Source: RUG420 sp045642465
GTDB taxonomy: Bacteria > Bacillota > Clostridia > Oscillospirales > Acutalibacteraceae
DNA: 64,000 nt
Reading direction: 5' to 3'
Assembly (NCBI GenBank): GCA_045642465.1
Contig: JAZUIY010000016.1
Span: 310,001-374,000, forward strand
This document shows positions 8,201 through 16,742 of this stretch, piece by piece. Every line of letters begins with the position of its first letter. Position 1 is the first letter of the stretch. The position numbers were made by a program, and so were the translations under genes. The notes under the pieces are model-generated. The model was not told the DNA's origin. It made no database searches and was given only the letters and a program-made list of their open reading frames with translations.

Positions 8201-10185
8201 GTTCCTTTTGCAGTTACATATTCTTTGCCTTTTACGAGTCGAGTTCGGCTGCCGTTATCTGGTGTAAAAATGGAATATACTTTTTTATAAAAAGCACCTT
8301 CACTGCCTCCACTGCGCATCAAATGACGGTTGTCGTTGTTATATTCAAAGTGATAATCGCTGCTGTCCGAGTGGAACATGGTTGGATTATAGTCACCAGG
8401 GGCATTGGTAATTACACGGTTCGTGTTACCCGGTGCAGAAATGGAAATGTTCGCGCCAAGACTGAGAGAGGGGCTAATATAGCTAGCAGGTCCTATAGTA
8501 GGGTTATTTAGGAAAAGGTTGGATTTAATATTCTTTTTCCCACTGGTGTTTTCCATGATAATGGTTCTGCCGGTTGGGGCAAATACTGTAAAATCGGTGA
8601 CAAATACGCCACCTGCGCCATTCCCATTTGCATGGTTATCCGTTACGGTACAATTGGACATGGTTGTTATGCTATTGAAGCCGGAACCAGTGTTATATCC
8701 CAGGAAGACCCCACCACCAATATCGCCGCAATAGTTTTTCCAAATGTTGCAGCCGGAAATGGTTGCTAAACTATCTTTCAGGTCAAGAGCACCACCTTGT
8801 CCGTTGCCGCCGTACTTGCTGTCTACAATGTTTTTAACCATATTCACACCTTTAATTAGGGTTGTATCATCTGTAGAACAAAGTGCGCCGCCGCCACCGT
8901 TCATATCGCTTCGAATGACAAGGTTGTAGGAGATGCTGGACTTGGTCTTATCTAAATAGAAGTTTTTATTGCTAAAGTACTTCTGGAATGGGTTGCTGTC
9001 GTTTGACATCAGTGCCGCTTTCTTAACATCACTGTATGGCGTAGAGAGGGGCGTTTGACTTTTATTCCACTGAGATGGATGGTTTTCGTTGTCCGGATCA
9101 AACCCTATGCCGTTGTCAATAATGCTTACATGGTCAGAATCGACATAAATGCCACCACCATTGTCGTGGGCAATATTAAAGGCGATTTGGCTGTTCGTCA
9201 TACGGACGGTACTATACGCATTATTCACATAAATCCCGCCACCATCATCGTCTTCTGCCACGTTATACATAATGTTTGAGTTAATTAAGTTCAGGGTTTG
9301 TTTTTCGGCGCCCATATAAACGGCACCGCCGCTGTTATCTGCACGGTTGCCGGCAATGGTAACGTTGTAAAGGGATACCGTGTTACCTTTGTTTTTCATG
9401 GAAATGCATCCGCCGTTAGCTTCATTCCATCCTCCGCAGAGGAGACCGCCCGTTACAGCATATGCTGCGTCGTTGTCGGTGTAGGAAATGTCGCCGGTAT
9501 TGTATTTATAGTAAGCCAGTCTGGTAACGCCGTTGTTTGATTGGAACTCACCGTTCTCATCGGCCAAACCTTTGCCGTTAAATCGTTCCCCGGTAATAGG
9601 CTCTTCTTCTTCACTTGGGAATTCAACAATGGCATCATCCAGTTCTTGCCAATTCTTTCGGCCACCATAGATGACAACGTGCCCTTTTACTTCAAGGATA
9701 GGGCCTTTTTTTTCCGTTCTACAAAGTTTGTGACCATTTAATTCAATGGTTACCACCGAACTGTTTACCAAGGCGTAATTAATGTCCGCATCTTTCAAAA
9801 GGCCAACTGTATCGCCTTGCTGAGATCCAATCCATGCGTCATTAAAGCTTCCATAGTAATGGATGACGAACTCGTCTCCGATTTTGTGGATTCGGTAAGC
9901 GGCAAATCTCGGCTGGAATCCAGCTGCGAAAGAAACGGGGGCTAAGCCTTGTCCCTCCAGCAATTCCGGAGTAATGAGGTCCGATTCTCCTTCACTCTGA
10001 AGCGGTTCCGATGCTGATTCCGAGTTTTCATAGTCTGTTTCATTTGTTTCTTCATCATTGCAGTATTCTGATTCACTTACGAAAGAGGAATCAGAATCCA
10101 TAACTTCTTCCGCTATTACATGGAGCGGAAGGGCACTTGCTAGAAGAACAAAAAACATGATGAAACATGTTATTCTTCTTTTCAT
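5236..10185 (-). CDS. Giant secreted beta-helix / lipase-like protein (paralogue 1)
   Basis: About 1,649 residues from the ATG at 10185, which follows AGGAGG by eight bases. The N-terminus is a classic signal peptide (MKRRITCFIMFFVLLASALP), followed by an acidic Ser/Glu linker. From roughly residue 90 to 600 there are repeated GGAVYMG, GGGIYVN and GGALC turns, typical of a right-handed parallel beta-helix. A lipase-like alpha/beta-hydrolase region follows, with a nucleophile elbow GFSRGG (Ser861) and downstream NDSDIVP and GVDHYVPG as candidate acid and base. Two related C-terminal modules begin near SDVSLNFYTS and TSLNLNIYVS. No LPXTG or other anchor is visible. It is a close paralogue of the next gene upstream, and the substrate is unknown. 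Confidence 0.85.
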   Translation of the reverse strand: MKRRITCFIMFFVLLASALPLHVIAEEVMDSDSSFVSESEYCNDEETNETDYENSESASEPLQSEGESDLITPELLEGQGLAPVSFAAGFQPRFAAYRIHKIGDEFVIHYYGSFNDAWIGSQQGDTVGLLKDADINYALVNSSVVTIELNGHKLCRTEKKGPILEVKGHVVIYGGRKNWQELDDAIVEFPSEEEEPITGERFNGKGLADENGEFQSNNGVTRLAYYKYNTGDISYTDNDAAYAVTGGLLCGGWNEANGGCISMKNKGNTVSLYNVTIAGNRADNSGGAVYMGAEKQTLNLINSNIMYNVAEDDDGGGIYVNNAYSTVRMTNSQIAFNIAHDNGGGIYVDSDHVSIIDNGIGFDPDNENHPSQWNKSQTPLSTPYSDVKKAALMSNDSNPFQKYFSNKNFYLDKTKSSISYNLVIRSDMNGGGGALCSTDDTTLIKGVNMVKNIVDSKYGGNGQGGALDLKDSLATISGCNIWKNYCGDIGGGVFLGYNTGSGFNSITTMSNCTVTDNHANGNGAGGVFVTDFTVFAPTGRTIIMENTSGKKNIKSNLFLNNPTIGPASYISPSLSLGANISISAPGNTNRVITNAPGDYNPTMFHSDSSDYHFEYNNDNRHLMRSGGSEGAFYKKVYSIFTPDNGSRTRLVKGKEYVTAKGTKYPLYEGIVTYPAACNGEDVTSKFFYSDGYFDNDPKKYDEHLATTSMELAAASFNANAGNEGKPLYEKREGGSDAYYPVKSEHVRQMLSDIGVKDEDIYINDNYAKMPGANTMGVAIGSKKVKYGGNEKNLVILTCRSGGYGQEWSGNLTIGDGTEFGGESKGFALCAEEAMRCLKEYLEQHHIDGHNDNTLFWVSGFSRGGATADLTSARIIGEFDTKEKRTFTYTFEAPQGGVNTARDNAHHYDSIHNVLNDSDIVPNVAPALCGFHRYGVDHYVPGNTKESGPLKLEQHKYETRKPHADEAKHTETFYRKRDNDPVALDDKKYINQRAKMEKHLEAMCGKDLIYSDYFHKAHLNYYNGSFLSNLDGGQILEEYEKNKKSKDYFDSAAKFNRFFFETLYKEWSNFLKDTKGNTGLYRESYTAPWELNTENGRFTTSTTIEECLSEMIGLVFSMQPKQRAQFEEMSGTVLDRVGKQTFFYDYVGETNYDENTNNLMAVLSHDPNINYTEEENKNYEDMKSKGYLFLEDILNEDQLKVVYKNLPTLIHMALELLTDDYNDTSVDNTNNPVIATIAYNGFRILYNHYEEVVISWLRSYDDFYDDETKMLKMDDSVLAKEVAAPKASVSLAEDGFKEVRMEVPNDINRGAGIFYSLDCDGVDRDLHPYRGAFKIPEAAQHGGRCILRAFAIHDNKQSETTTINLAEIGGADKFTSHSITLDSDVSLNFYTSIDKDTAATSTMTFRIGNRTVNNVKAQYNSEQKEYYFSCPVAPYEYEVPVYAILHLGDKEIMNTYCVNDYIQTIVGKSRDKNVVELAKRIADYGYFTKYYLNELHHWGEAEDIWNSKLNYGFPETKWDWKRLQNYKAEIDHGKDTNTKFVGKTISYDTSLNLNIYVSTKDGQPPVASCKGKNVSVKKQEGNTYIVSVEHILPTEFKKNFQIKINGMTVSCSVLAYCASVLNKYQGEANAATYAMAALYEYYLALDDYLP

Positions 10186-10228
10186 TTTTTTATCCTCCTG
10201 TTTTGCAGCACAAGCAAGCGTAATATTA

Positions 10229-10259
10229 GGCAGCCTTTGCATTTGAAACAAAGGCTGCC
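10229..10259 (-). terminator. Strong hairpin between the two giant exoprotein genes
   Basis: GGCAGCCTTTG and CAAAGGCTGCC form a perfect 11-bp stem. On the minus strand only a poor T-tract follows (TAATATT), so it may terminate weakly or act as an mRNA-stabilising hairpin between the paralogues. Confidence 0.55.
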
Positions 10260-10299
10260 TCTTGTTGTACGAAAAAACCGAATAAGTGGCTACTTAATC

Positions 10300-13200
10300 T
10301 TAGTCATTTTCGTTATTAGAAATAGATTTGTAACTCTGTACACCATCGTGGAAGGCGTAGATATGCAGGGTCCAAGTACTATGGAGTGCTTCATCCGGTA
10401 AGGTGAATTTACCACAGTATGGGTGCATTTCCTTGTCCTGGATCTGGTCACCTTCCAGGCGGTAGAAAATGCTGGCACCCTTGTTCAGGTCTCCACGAAC
10501 CTCAATAATAGCCTCGAGTTTGCCGTCGTTGGTGTTATATACAACGGCTTTGATGTCAGAGACATTGGTTACCTTTTCGGAACGGTCTAGAACAATCATG
10601 TGGTCTTCGTCTGCATAGAAGTCATCGTAACTTCTTACCCAAGCCAGGGTAATAGCCGGTTCATGGTTCTTCAGAATGCGGCCCATATTGTAAATCAGGG
10701 TACCGAGAATGTTGGTGTTGGTAGTCTTGTAGTCATCCTGTGCAAAGGAGAGGAGGACGTGAAGAACCGTAGGGAGATTCTGTCTCATGACATCCATCTG
10801 TTCCGGTGTCAGGATCTGTTCTAAGAACAAATAACCCTGTTCCAACTGCTGCTGGTGTTTTTCCACTTCAGCATCGGTGTGGTCTGCGTTTTCGTCATAG
10901 GACACAATGTCCATGAATACGTCAACATACTGATTTACGTTATTCGCATTGCCCTGAAGCAGTTCACTTCGGAACTTGCTGCCGTCCAAACGGTCCATCA
11001 GGGTACCCAGCATTTGGGAGAACATGTCTTTCTGTTCCTGGGTCAGGGAGAAGTAGATACCTGCAACGTTGGAAATTGCCTGTTCCAGGGAAACGTCAGA
11101 AGCATGTTTTGGTGTATGCAGTGGGTAAGCTGCGGTGAAAGATTCACGGTAGTAACCCTTAGCACCATTGGCGTCTGTTACAAAGTTACACTGATGTTCC
11201 ATCAGCTGGTTCAAGAAGTACTGATTGAAGTTTGCAGCAGAACTGTATTTGTTACGGTCAGAAGAGGTGACTGCCTTTTCCTGAATCAACTGGCTGCCAA
11301 TGTACTTTTCAAGGAGATATTTTTCTACATAGAACATTTCTGCCTTGTGGAAGTAGTCGGAGAAGATCATGTCGTTGCCGCACAAAGCATAGAGCTGCTG
11401 CAACATGAGTTCCTTCTGTTCGTTATATTCTTTTTCACTGGTACCAAGCGGCTGGTTGTTTGCCTTGGTAATGCACTTGGACTGGATTCTTTCGCCGTTC
11501 TGATTATGGGTGTTATAAGGTCTTTCGCCATACAGAATCTGGTCGGAGATCTTTTTACCGGGAACATAGTGGTCTACACCGTATCTGTGGAAGCCCATGT
11601 TGAATGGCGCAACCAGAGGTACCAAGTCATTGTCGTTTACCACGTTGTGAATACAGAAGTAATGAGCTTTGTTATCATGGGCAGTGTTCATACCGCCAAG
11701 TGGTGCTTCAAAGGTATAGACAAAGGTATGGGTTTCCTTCGGGTCGAAGTCATCCACCAGGCGGGCACCCAATAAGTTGGCGGTAGCACCTGCACGGGAG
11801 TAACCGGCAACCCAGAAGATGGTGTCGTCACTCTTACCATCAATTTGGTGCTTAGCCAAGTAATCATTCAAGCAGGATTTTGCCTGTTCAGCTGCCATGG
11901 CAAAGCCTTTGGATTCTCCGCCGTATTCGCTGCCGTCACCAATGGTAACGTTACTTACCCATTCTTTTTCGTAACCGGCACCACGGGCACTGAGGATAAC
12001 AAGGGTCTTTTCCTTGTCATTCAAAGTAATCTTCTTGCTACCGATGGCAACGCCAATGGAGAAGGCTTCCGGTTTTCTGACATAACTGTCGTTTAAGTAA
12101 ATATCGTCTTCTTGAACGCCGATATCACTGAGGAACTGTCTAATGTTGTTAGACTTAGCGGCGTAATAAGTATCATCATCTTTGCCGTTTTCATTGGAGT
12201 AGAAAGCGGCCATGGCAAGGTGCAGGGAAGTGGTGGCCAGATGTTCATCATAGGTCTTCGGGTCATTGTCGAAATAACCGTCAGAATAGAAGAACTTACT
12301 GGAGGCATCCTTGTCCCCAAAAATGCCGGATGGGTATTCTACAACACCTTCATACAGAGGGTATTTTTTCTTGTCTGCGGTTTTGTAACCCTTCTTGCTT
12401 ACCAGTCTGGTTCTGCTGCCTTCGCAAATTGGGTCTTTGGAAACGAAGGTGTCCGTTTCAATCTGACGGTATTCCTGTTCGCTTCCTTTGAGGCACTTAA
12501 TGTTACGGTCCTCATATCCGAAGTGATATTTGTTCGGGTCATCGGAACGGAACATATGGTCATCATAGTCACCGGTTGTGAAGGTAATCTTATTGCCTTC
12601 TCTAATGAGAGAAGTTGCGTGAATTTCAGAACCTGGGGCAAGGCTCGGGTCAATGAAAGCAGAGCCGGCAGAGAAGAGGCCGGAACCGCTGAGAATTAAG
12701 TTGGAAGGCTTGTCCTTTGTCTTAAAGCCAAGGATGTTGCCACTGTTACTACTAAAGGTATTGTCCTTGATGATGGTTTTACCACCCAGGGCCAAAACGG
12801 TTTGGTAGTCAATATATACGGCACCGCCGGTTACGTCAGAGCTGCTGCTCTTGTTACCGGTAATGGTGCACTGGTTAATGGCGGATTTGTTCTTGTAACC
12901 GTTGTCGGTGTTGAAGCGAACATAGACTGCACTACCGTCGTCATCGGAGAAGTTACCCCAAATGTTACAGTTGTTAATGGTGCCGTAGCCCTTGTTGAGC
13001 GCAACTGCACCACCAATGCCTACGTTGAAGAGCACTTCCTTACCGGAAGCAACGTTTCTATAAAGGTTCAAACCGGACACATTGGTCTTTACGGCGCCGG
13101 AGTAAATGGCACCGCCGCCACCGGTCTGGTCACTGTTCATAATGATGTTATATGCAATGTTGGACTTCTCGTCGTCAAAGCGGAACTTGGTGTCTCCAAA

Positions 13201-14451
13201 GAAATGCTGGAACACGTTGTCATCATCCATGACGAAAGTCTCACCTTCTACAGGAGAGCCATATGGAGAAGCAAATTCTTCTGTAGCCCAGTTGGCAGGG
13301 TAGTCTTCACTAGCTGGATTTACAGCAGTGGAGTTACCGCTAATGGATACATCTTCTGCGCCAACATAAATGGCACCACCGTTGCTCAATGCAAGGTTAA
13401 AGGCAATGTTGGTGCGGTCCAAACGAATGGAACTGCTCTTACCCTTGACGGAAATGGCACCGCCGTTACCGCCTTCGGCATAGTTATAGAGAATCTGGGA
13501 ATCTACCAGGTTCAGGGTCTGACGTTCGTTGTTCAGCGCAATGGCACCACCGTTGTTACCACGGTTGCCGGCAACATTGACGTTATAGAGGTTAAGGTTA
13601 CAGTTCTTATTGTTTACGGCAATGGCACCGCCATCTGCACTGTTCCAACCACCGGTCAAAAGACCACCAATGACATCAAATCCGTCCTTTGGTTCCGGGA
13701 ATTCGGCTTTCTTCCAATTGCCTCTCCGGAATACCGGGAGATTCTGAATGGTGTTGAAGGAAACATAAGTACCGTTTTCTTCTGCAAGACCCATATCGTT
13801 AAAGTGGAAACCGCTAACGACATCGTCCAGCTTTTCCGGAAGGGTGACTACATCGCCACCGTCCTTGGACCAATTTCTTCTACCACCGTAAATGCTTAAT
13901 TCGCTTTCTACGTTGAAGAGGGGACCTTTTTTATCCTGACGGTACAGCTTATGACCGTTTAATTCCACAGTAATCTTGGACTTGGCGGTCAGGGTACCGG
14001 AAAGTTCGGTGTCTTCTAGCAAGCCGACAATGTCGTCCTGTCTGGATGCACTCCAGGCTTCCAGGAAGGTAGGGTAGAGGGTGAACTTATGGTCGGAAAT
14101 GAGGTAAGCACCGTTTTCTGTCTGGAAGTCACCTGGGTCTTCACCCGGTTCTTCGGTATCTTCTCCGCCCGGAGTGGTTTCTTCTCCGCCCGGAGTGGTT
14201 TCTTCTTCTCCCGGAGTTGTTTCCGTTTCTGGATCCGTATCTGTATCCGTGTCTGTGTCTGTGTCTTCCTCTGTCTCTTTCTCTGGCTCCGTATCCGGTT
14301 CATCGGCATCGGTGTCATCAAATTCGGATTCGGTGTTTTGCTCCACCTGAACCATACTTTCATCAGAAGCGTTTTCCGCTAATACAGTCAGCGGAAGGAC
14401 ACCAAGAAAAAGCGTCACTGCTAAGAGTAAACATAGAATTTTCTTCTTCAT
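10300..14451 (-). CDS. Giant secreted beta-helix / lipase-like protein (paralogue 2)
   Basis: About 1,383 residues from the ATG at 14451, seven bases after GGAG; an in-frame ATG at 14472 lacks a ribosome binding site. A signal peptide (MKKKILCLLLAVTLFLGVLP) is followed by an acidic, Thr/Glu/Pro-rich linker with short tandem repeats. Beta-helix turns such as GGAIALNN, GGAIYVG and GGAVYID fill about residues 200-560. The hydrolase region has FWVAGYSRAG (nucleophile Ser885) and the same NDNDLVP and GVDHYVPG stretches as paralogue 1. It stops shortly after this region and lacks the two C-terminal modules of paralogue 1. It lies 24 bases after the 103-residue membrane protein gene and probably shares its transcript. 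Confidence 0.85.
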   Translation of the reverse strand: MKKKILCLLLAVTLFLGVLPLTVLAENASDESMVQVEQNTESEFDDTDADEPDTEPEKETEEDTDTDTDTDTDPETETTPGEEETTPGGEETTPGGEDTEEPGEDPGDFQTENGAYLISDHKFTLYPTFLEAWSASRQDDIVGLLEDTELSGTLTAKSKITVELNGHKLYRQDKKGPLFNVESELSIYGGRRNWSKDGGDVVTLPEKLDDVVSGFHFNDMGLAEENGTYVSFNTIQNLPVFRRGNWKKAEFPEPKDGFDVIGGLLTGGWNSADGGAIAVNNKNCNLNLYNVNVAGNRGNNGGAIALNNERQTLNLVDSQILYNYAEGGNGGAISVKGKSSSIRLDRTNIAFNLALSNGGAIYVGAEDVSISGNSTAVNPASEDYPANWATEEFASPYGSPVEGETFVMDDDNVFQHFFGDTKFRFDDEKSNIAYNIIMNSDQTGGGGAIYSGAVKTNVSGLNLYRNVASGKEVLFNVGIGGAVALNKGYGTINNCNIWGNFSDDDGSAVYVRFNTDNGYKNKSAINQCTITGNKSSSSDVTGGAVYIDYQTVLALGGKTIIKDNTFSSNSGNILGFKTKDKPSNLILSGSGLFSAGSAFIDPSLAPGSEIHATSLIREGNKITFTTGDYDDHMFRSDDPNKYHFGYEDRNIKCLKGSEQEYRQIETDTFVSKDPICEGSRTRLVSKKGYKTADKKKYPLYEGVVEYPSGIFGDKDASSKFFYSDGYFDNDPKTYDEHLATTSLHLAMAAFYSNENGKDDDTYYAAKSNNIRQFLSDIGVQEDDIYLNDSYVRKPEAFSIGVAIGSKKITLNDKEKTLVILSARGAGYEKEWVSNVTIGDGSEYGGESKGFAMAAEQAKSCLNDYLAKHQIDGKSDDTIFWVAGYSRAGATANLLGARLVDDFDPKETHTFVYTFEAPLGGMNTAHDNKAHYFCIHNVVNDNDLVPLVAPFNMGFHRYGVDHYVPGKKISDQILYGERPYNTHNQNGERIQSKCITKANNQPLGTSEKEYNEQKELMLQQLYALCGNDMIFSDYFHKAEMFYVEKYLLEKYIGSQLIQEKAVTSSDRNKYSSAANFNQYFLNQLMEHQCNFVTDANGAKGYYRESFTAAYPLHTPKHASDVSLEQAISNVAGIYFSLTQEQKDMFSQMLGTLMDRLDGSKFRSELLQGNANNVNQYVDVFMDIVSYDENADHTDAEVEKHQQQLEQGYLFLEQILTPEQMDVMRQNLPTVLHVLLSFAQDDYKTTNTNILGTLIYNMGRILKNHEPAITLAWVRSYDDFYADEDHMIVLDRSEKVTNVSDIKAVVYNTNDGKLEAIIEVRGDLNKGASIFYRLEGDQIQDKEMHPYCGKFTLPDEALHSTWTLHIYAFHDGVQSYKSISNNEND
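14160..14265. repeat. In-frame tandem repeats in the exoprotein linker
   Basis: Three copies of a 21-base unit (14160-14222) encode a seven-residue Thr-Thr-Pro-Gly-Gly-Glu-Glu-like repeat. A six-base Asp-Thr repeat follows at about 14234-14265. Both keep the reading frame and look prone to length change. Confidence 0.8.
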
Positions 14452-14475
14452 GTTCTTTCTCCATTCTCTCATTTG

Positions 14476-14787
14476 TTATACATCTATATTAGGAAGCTCT
14501 ATTGGCCCTTCCGGAAGCTGTTGCTGTTCTACGCTGTCTTCCAAATGTTTCTTGCTGAAACTTTTGAAAAAGCCGCCGCTGTCTTCCTCTTCACCTAGAA
14601 TTAGTTCACCCTCCATGTTGTTAGGGGTGGCTTTGGCATCTTTTATGCTGCCCATGTCAAAACTGATGCCGCTGGACACCGCACCGCCCATATCTTCTAA
14701 TAAGGCTTTCCCGCCAAGAACGACGGCCATCAGTAGCACTACAAGGACAACAGATACAATGAATTTTTTGGATTTTACAATGGTCAT
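14476..14787 (-). CDS. Small membrane-anchored protein of unknown function
   Basis: A 103-residue protein with one N-terminal hydrophobic helix at about residues 8-27 (FIVSVVLVVLLMAVVLGGKAL) and then a soluble, acidic tail ending LPEGPIELPNIDV. No lipobox is present, so it is probably a single-pass protein with its tail outside the cell. I recognise no family. It is the first gene of the exoprotein cluster and ends 24 bases before the 1,383-residue exoprotein. A role in export, folding or anchoring of the exoproteins is a guess from position only. The ribosome binding site (AGGTGA) is modest. Confidence 0.65.
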   Translation of the reverse strand: MTIVKSKKFIVSVVLVVLLMAVVLGGKALLEDMGGAVSSGISFDMGSIKDAKATPNNMEGELILGEEEDSGGFFKSFSKKHLEDSVEQQQLPEGPIELPNIDV

Positions 14788-14824
14788 TTCTTCACCTGTT
14801 CTGTCATTTTTTAGTTCCAGACAT

Positions 14825-14871
14825 GCAAACAGGCCCAGACCGGGTCATCAATCCGGTAAGGACCTGTTTGC
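14825..14871 (-). other. Structured leader hairpin upstream of the exoprotein cluster
   Basis: An outer stem (GCAAACAGG with CCTGTTTGC) encloses an inner stem (ACCGG with CCGGT). No T-tract follows on either strand, so it is not a standard terminator. It lies about 40 bases before the first start codon of the cluster and may be a 5' untranslated structural element. Confidence 0.4.
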
Positions 14872-15095
14872 GTATCTAATCTAAGGAGAAAATTTGAAAA
14901 CTTACTTGAATTGGGAGACACTCAATGCGGTTTTCACATGTGTATACGAAGTTTCCTGGGGGAGGGCTAATAATTTTTCAAAAAAATTTAATTTATTTTT
15001 TTTCTGTGGTAAAATTTCCTTAACGAATAGCCATTCTTTTGGATTTTTACGTATACAAATACGAATTCAAAAAAATGGTAAAGAGAGGTATTTAT

Positions 15096-15950
15096 ATGCT
15101 TGCAAAATTGAGAAAACTATTTGGTGAGACCAAAATGTCCTGGCCACTTGTTGTTGGTATGGCCATTGTTGCTGCAGCCGTATGTGCAGTTCTGAATCTG
15201 ATTCCTGCATTACAACATACGTCCTTGTCGGATATGGCCGTGACTCCGGAATGCTGGATTTTATTTGGTATCTTTATTTCTGTGAACTGTAAGAAGTGGT
15301 GGGAAGCAGGACTGAAGTCCTTGACCTTCTTCGTTATTGCCACTCCTTTGGTTTACTTGATTGAAGCTCCGTTCCATCCAATGGGCATTCAACTGCTGAC
15401 CATGTATGGACCAAGATGGATGCTGGCTTCCTTGTTGACCTTCCCAGCCGGCTGCCTTGCCTTTTTGCTCAAGAAGGGCAACTGGTTGAGCGTAGTAGTT
15501 CTCTCCGTAGCCAATGTTGTCTTGGTTTACCAGGGCGTTCAGTATGCTAACGCTTGCATCACGAATTTCCCGAATCATCTTCTTTCCACCATCTTCTGCC
15601 TTGCCACTGCAGTAATGTACTCCTACATTTTCTTGCCGGAAATGGCAAAGAGACATGTAGAAAACACCTTTATTGCTGCTGCTATTATTATATGTATGTT
15701 GATTGCCGGCAGAGGACAGACTTCCACCGTTTACCTTCCTTCCGGACAGGACTGGAAATGCGTTGAAACCGATGATTCTATTGTCCATGTTGAAATTACC
15801 GAAGGAAACAACGTAACCTTCAGTGCAAGACACAATGGTACCGTTTCCGTTAAGTTCGAAAATGACAAGGGCGAACTGGTAGAGTATATGGTTACTGTAT
15901 CCGGCGGATCTGTTTATCAGGACCTGATGGACACGACTGAAACTGCATGA
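15096..15950 (+). CDS. Polytopic membrane protein with C-terminal extracytoplasmic domain
   Basis: About 284 residues from the ATG at 15096, seven bases after GAGAGG. The first 200 residues contain about six hydrophobic segments (for example WPLVVGMAIVAAAVCAVL, MLASLLTFPAGCLAFLL and TFIAAAIIICMLIAG). The last 80 residues form a soluble beta-rich tail (VHVEITEGNNVTFSARHNGTVSVKFEN) that resembles an Ig-like or cell-surface module. I do not recognise a named family. Its TGA overlaps the ATG of the histidine phosphatase (ATGA), so the two are translationally coupled and probably act together. The upstream region is AT-rich, with a possible TAAAAT -10 element. Confidence 0.7.
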   Translation: MLAKLRKLFGETKMSWPLVVGMAIVAAAVCAVLNLIPALQHTSLSDMAVTPECWILFGIFISVNCKKWWEAGLKSLTFFVIATPLVYLIEAPFHPMGIQLLTMYGPRWMLASLLTFPAGCLAFLLKKGNWLSVVVLSVANVVLVYQGVQYANACITNFPNHLLSTIFCLATAVMYSYIFLPEMAKRHVENTFIAAAIIICMLIAGRGQTSTVYLPSGQDWKCVETDDSIVHVEITEGNNVTFSARHNGTVSVKFENDKGELVEYMVTVSGGSVYQDLMDTTETA

Positions 15951-16612
15951 ACATTTACTTAATCCGTCACGGAAGACAGTGTGACAACCGCTGTAATGTG
16001 AACGTACCTCTGTCAGAAGAAGGCCGGGAACAGGCCCGACTGGTAGGGGAACGGTTACAGTCCTATGACATAGACGCAGTGTGGTCTTCAAACTTAATCC
16101 GTGCAAAAGAAACTGCAGACATCATTAATAAGTATATAAATAAACCTAGATATATAGACGACCGCTTCCGTGAGGCTGAATTCGGGGATTTAACCGGACT
16201 TTCTACCGAGGAAATGAAAGCGCAGCATGGCCAGTTCCTGGCCCGCAGAGCGCAAATGGAAGTGGACGAGCCTTATCCCGGCGGCGGTGAAAACTGTCAG
16301 GCCATATGGCACCGGGTGAGTGACGGGTTGACGGACCTGGTCCGCACCTGTCAGGAACAAGGTTACGAGAACGTGGTTCTGGTAACCCACGGTGGTGCCA
16401 TGAGGGCACTTTTCACCGGCCTCATGGGCGCTCCTTTTGCCAAGTGGCTGGTCTATGGCCGCGTCATAGAAAACTGCAGCATTTCTCATCTGCTTTATGA
16501 CGAGGACATGGGGACCTACCACATTGAGCGCATAAACGACTACGCTCACTTAGAGGGGAAAGACCATTTGCTCCGAAAACATTTTGGTGCAGGGTTCTTT
16601 TCCAATAAATAG
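15947..16612 (+). CDS. Histidine phosphatase superfamily protein (phosphoglycerate mutase-like)
   Basis: A 221-residue protein of the histidine phosphatase (branch 1) superfamily. The catalytic motif RHG lies at residues 7-9, followed by PLSEEGREQA, SSNLIRAKETA, REAEFGDLTGL and the second histidine in VLVTHGGAMR. Members include phosphoglycerate mutases, CobC-type alpha-ribazole phosphatases and sugar phosphatases, and sequence alone does not settle which this is. There is no cobalamin gene nearby to support CobC. Its start codon overlaps the stop codon of the upstream membrane protein, and a strong terminator follows. Confidence 0.88.
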   Translation: MNIYLIRHGRQCDNRCNVNVPLSEEGREQARLVGERLQSYDIDAVWSSNLIRAKETADIINKYINKPRYIDDRFREAEFGDLTGLSTEEMKAQHGQFLARRAQMEVDEPYPGGGENCQAIWHRVSDGLTDLVRTCQEQGYENVVLVTHGGAMRALFTGLMGAPFAKWLVYGRVIENCSISHLLYDEDMGTYHIERINDYAHLEGKDHLLRKHFGAGFFSNK

Positions 16613-16618
16613 AAAAAA

Positions 16619-16645
16619 GCCACCCGTCGGGTGGCTTTTCTTTTT
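16619..16645 (+). terminator. Intrinsic terminator after the phosphatase gene
   Basis: GCCACCC and GGGTGGC pair around a GTC loop, followed by TTTTCTTTTT. Confidence 0.93.
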
Positions 16646-16681
16646 ACTATTTTTCGTTCTGGTTCATTTTTTAAGCAAAGG

Positions 16682-16710
16682 TTGCCAAATTATGAATAAT
16701 TTGTTAAGAT
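16682..16710 (+). promoter_or_regulatory. Sigma-70-type promoter of the lipoprotein gene
   Basis: TTGCCA (16682-16687), a 17-base spacer, and TAAGAT (16705-16710). Confidence 0.65.
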
Positions 16711-16742
16711 GTAACAGAAGCAACAAGTGGGGAGTAAGATAT

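Noticed and set aside
12802..13899. Plus-strand open frame opposite the beta-helix region of the second exoprotein
   Set aside because: Repetitive antisense shadow of the glycine-rich beta-helix repeats, without a start site.
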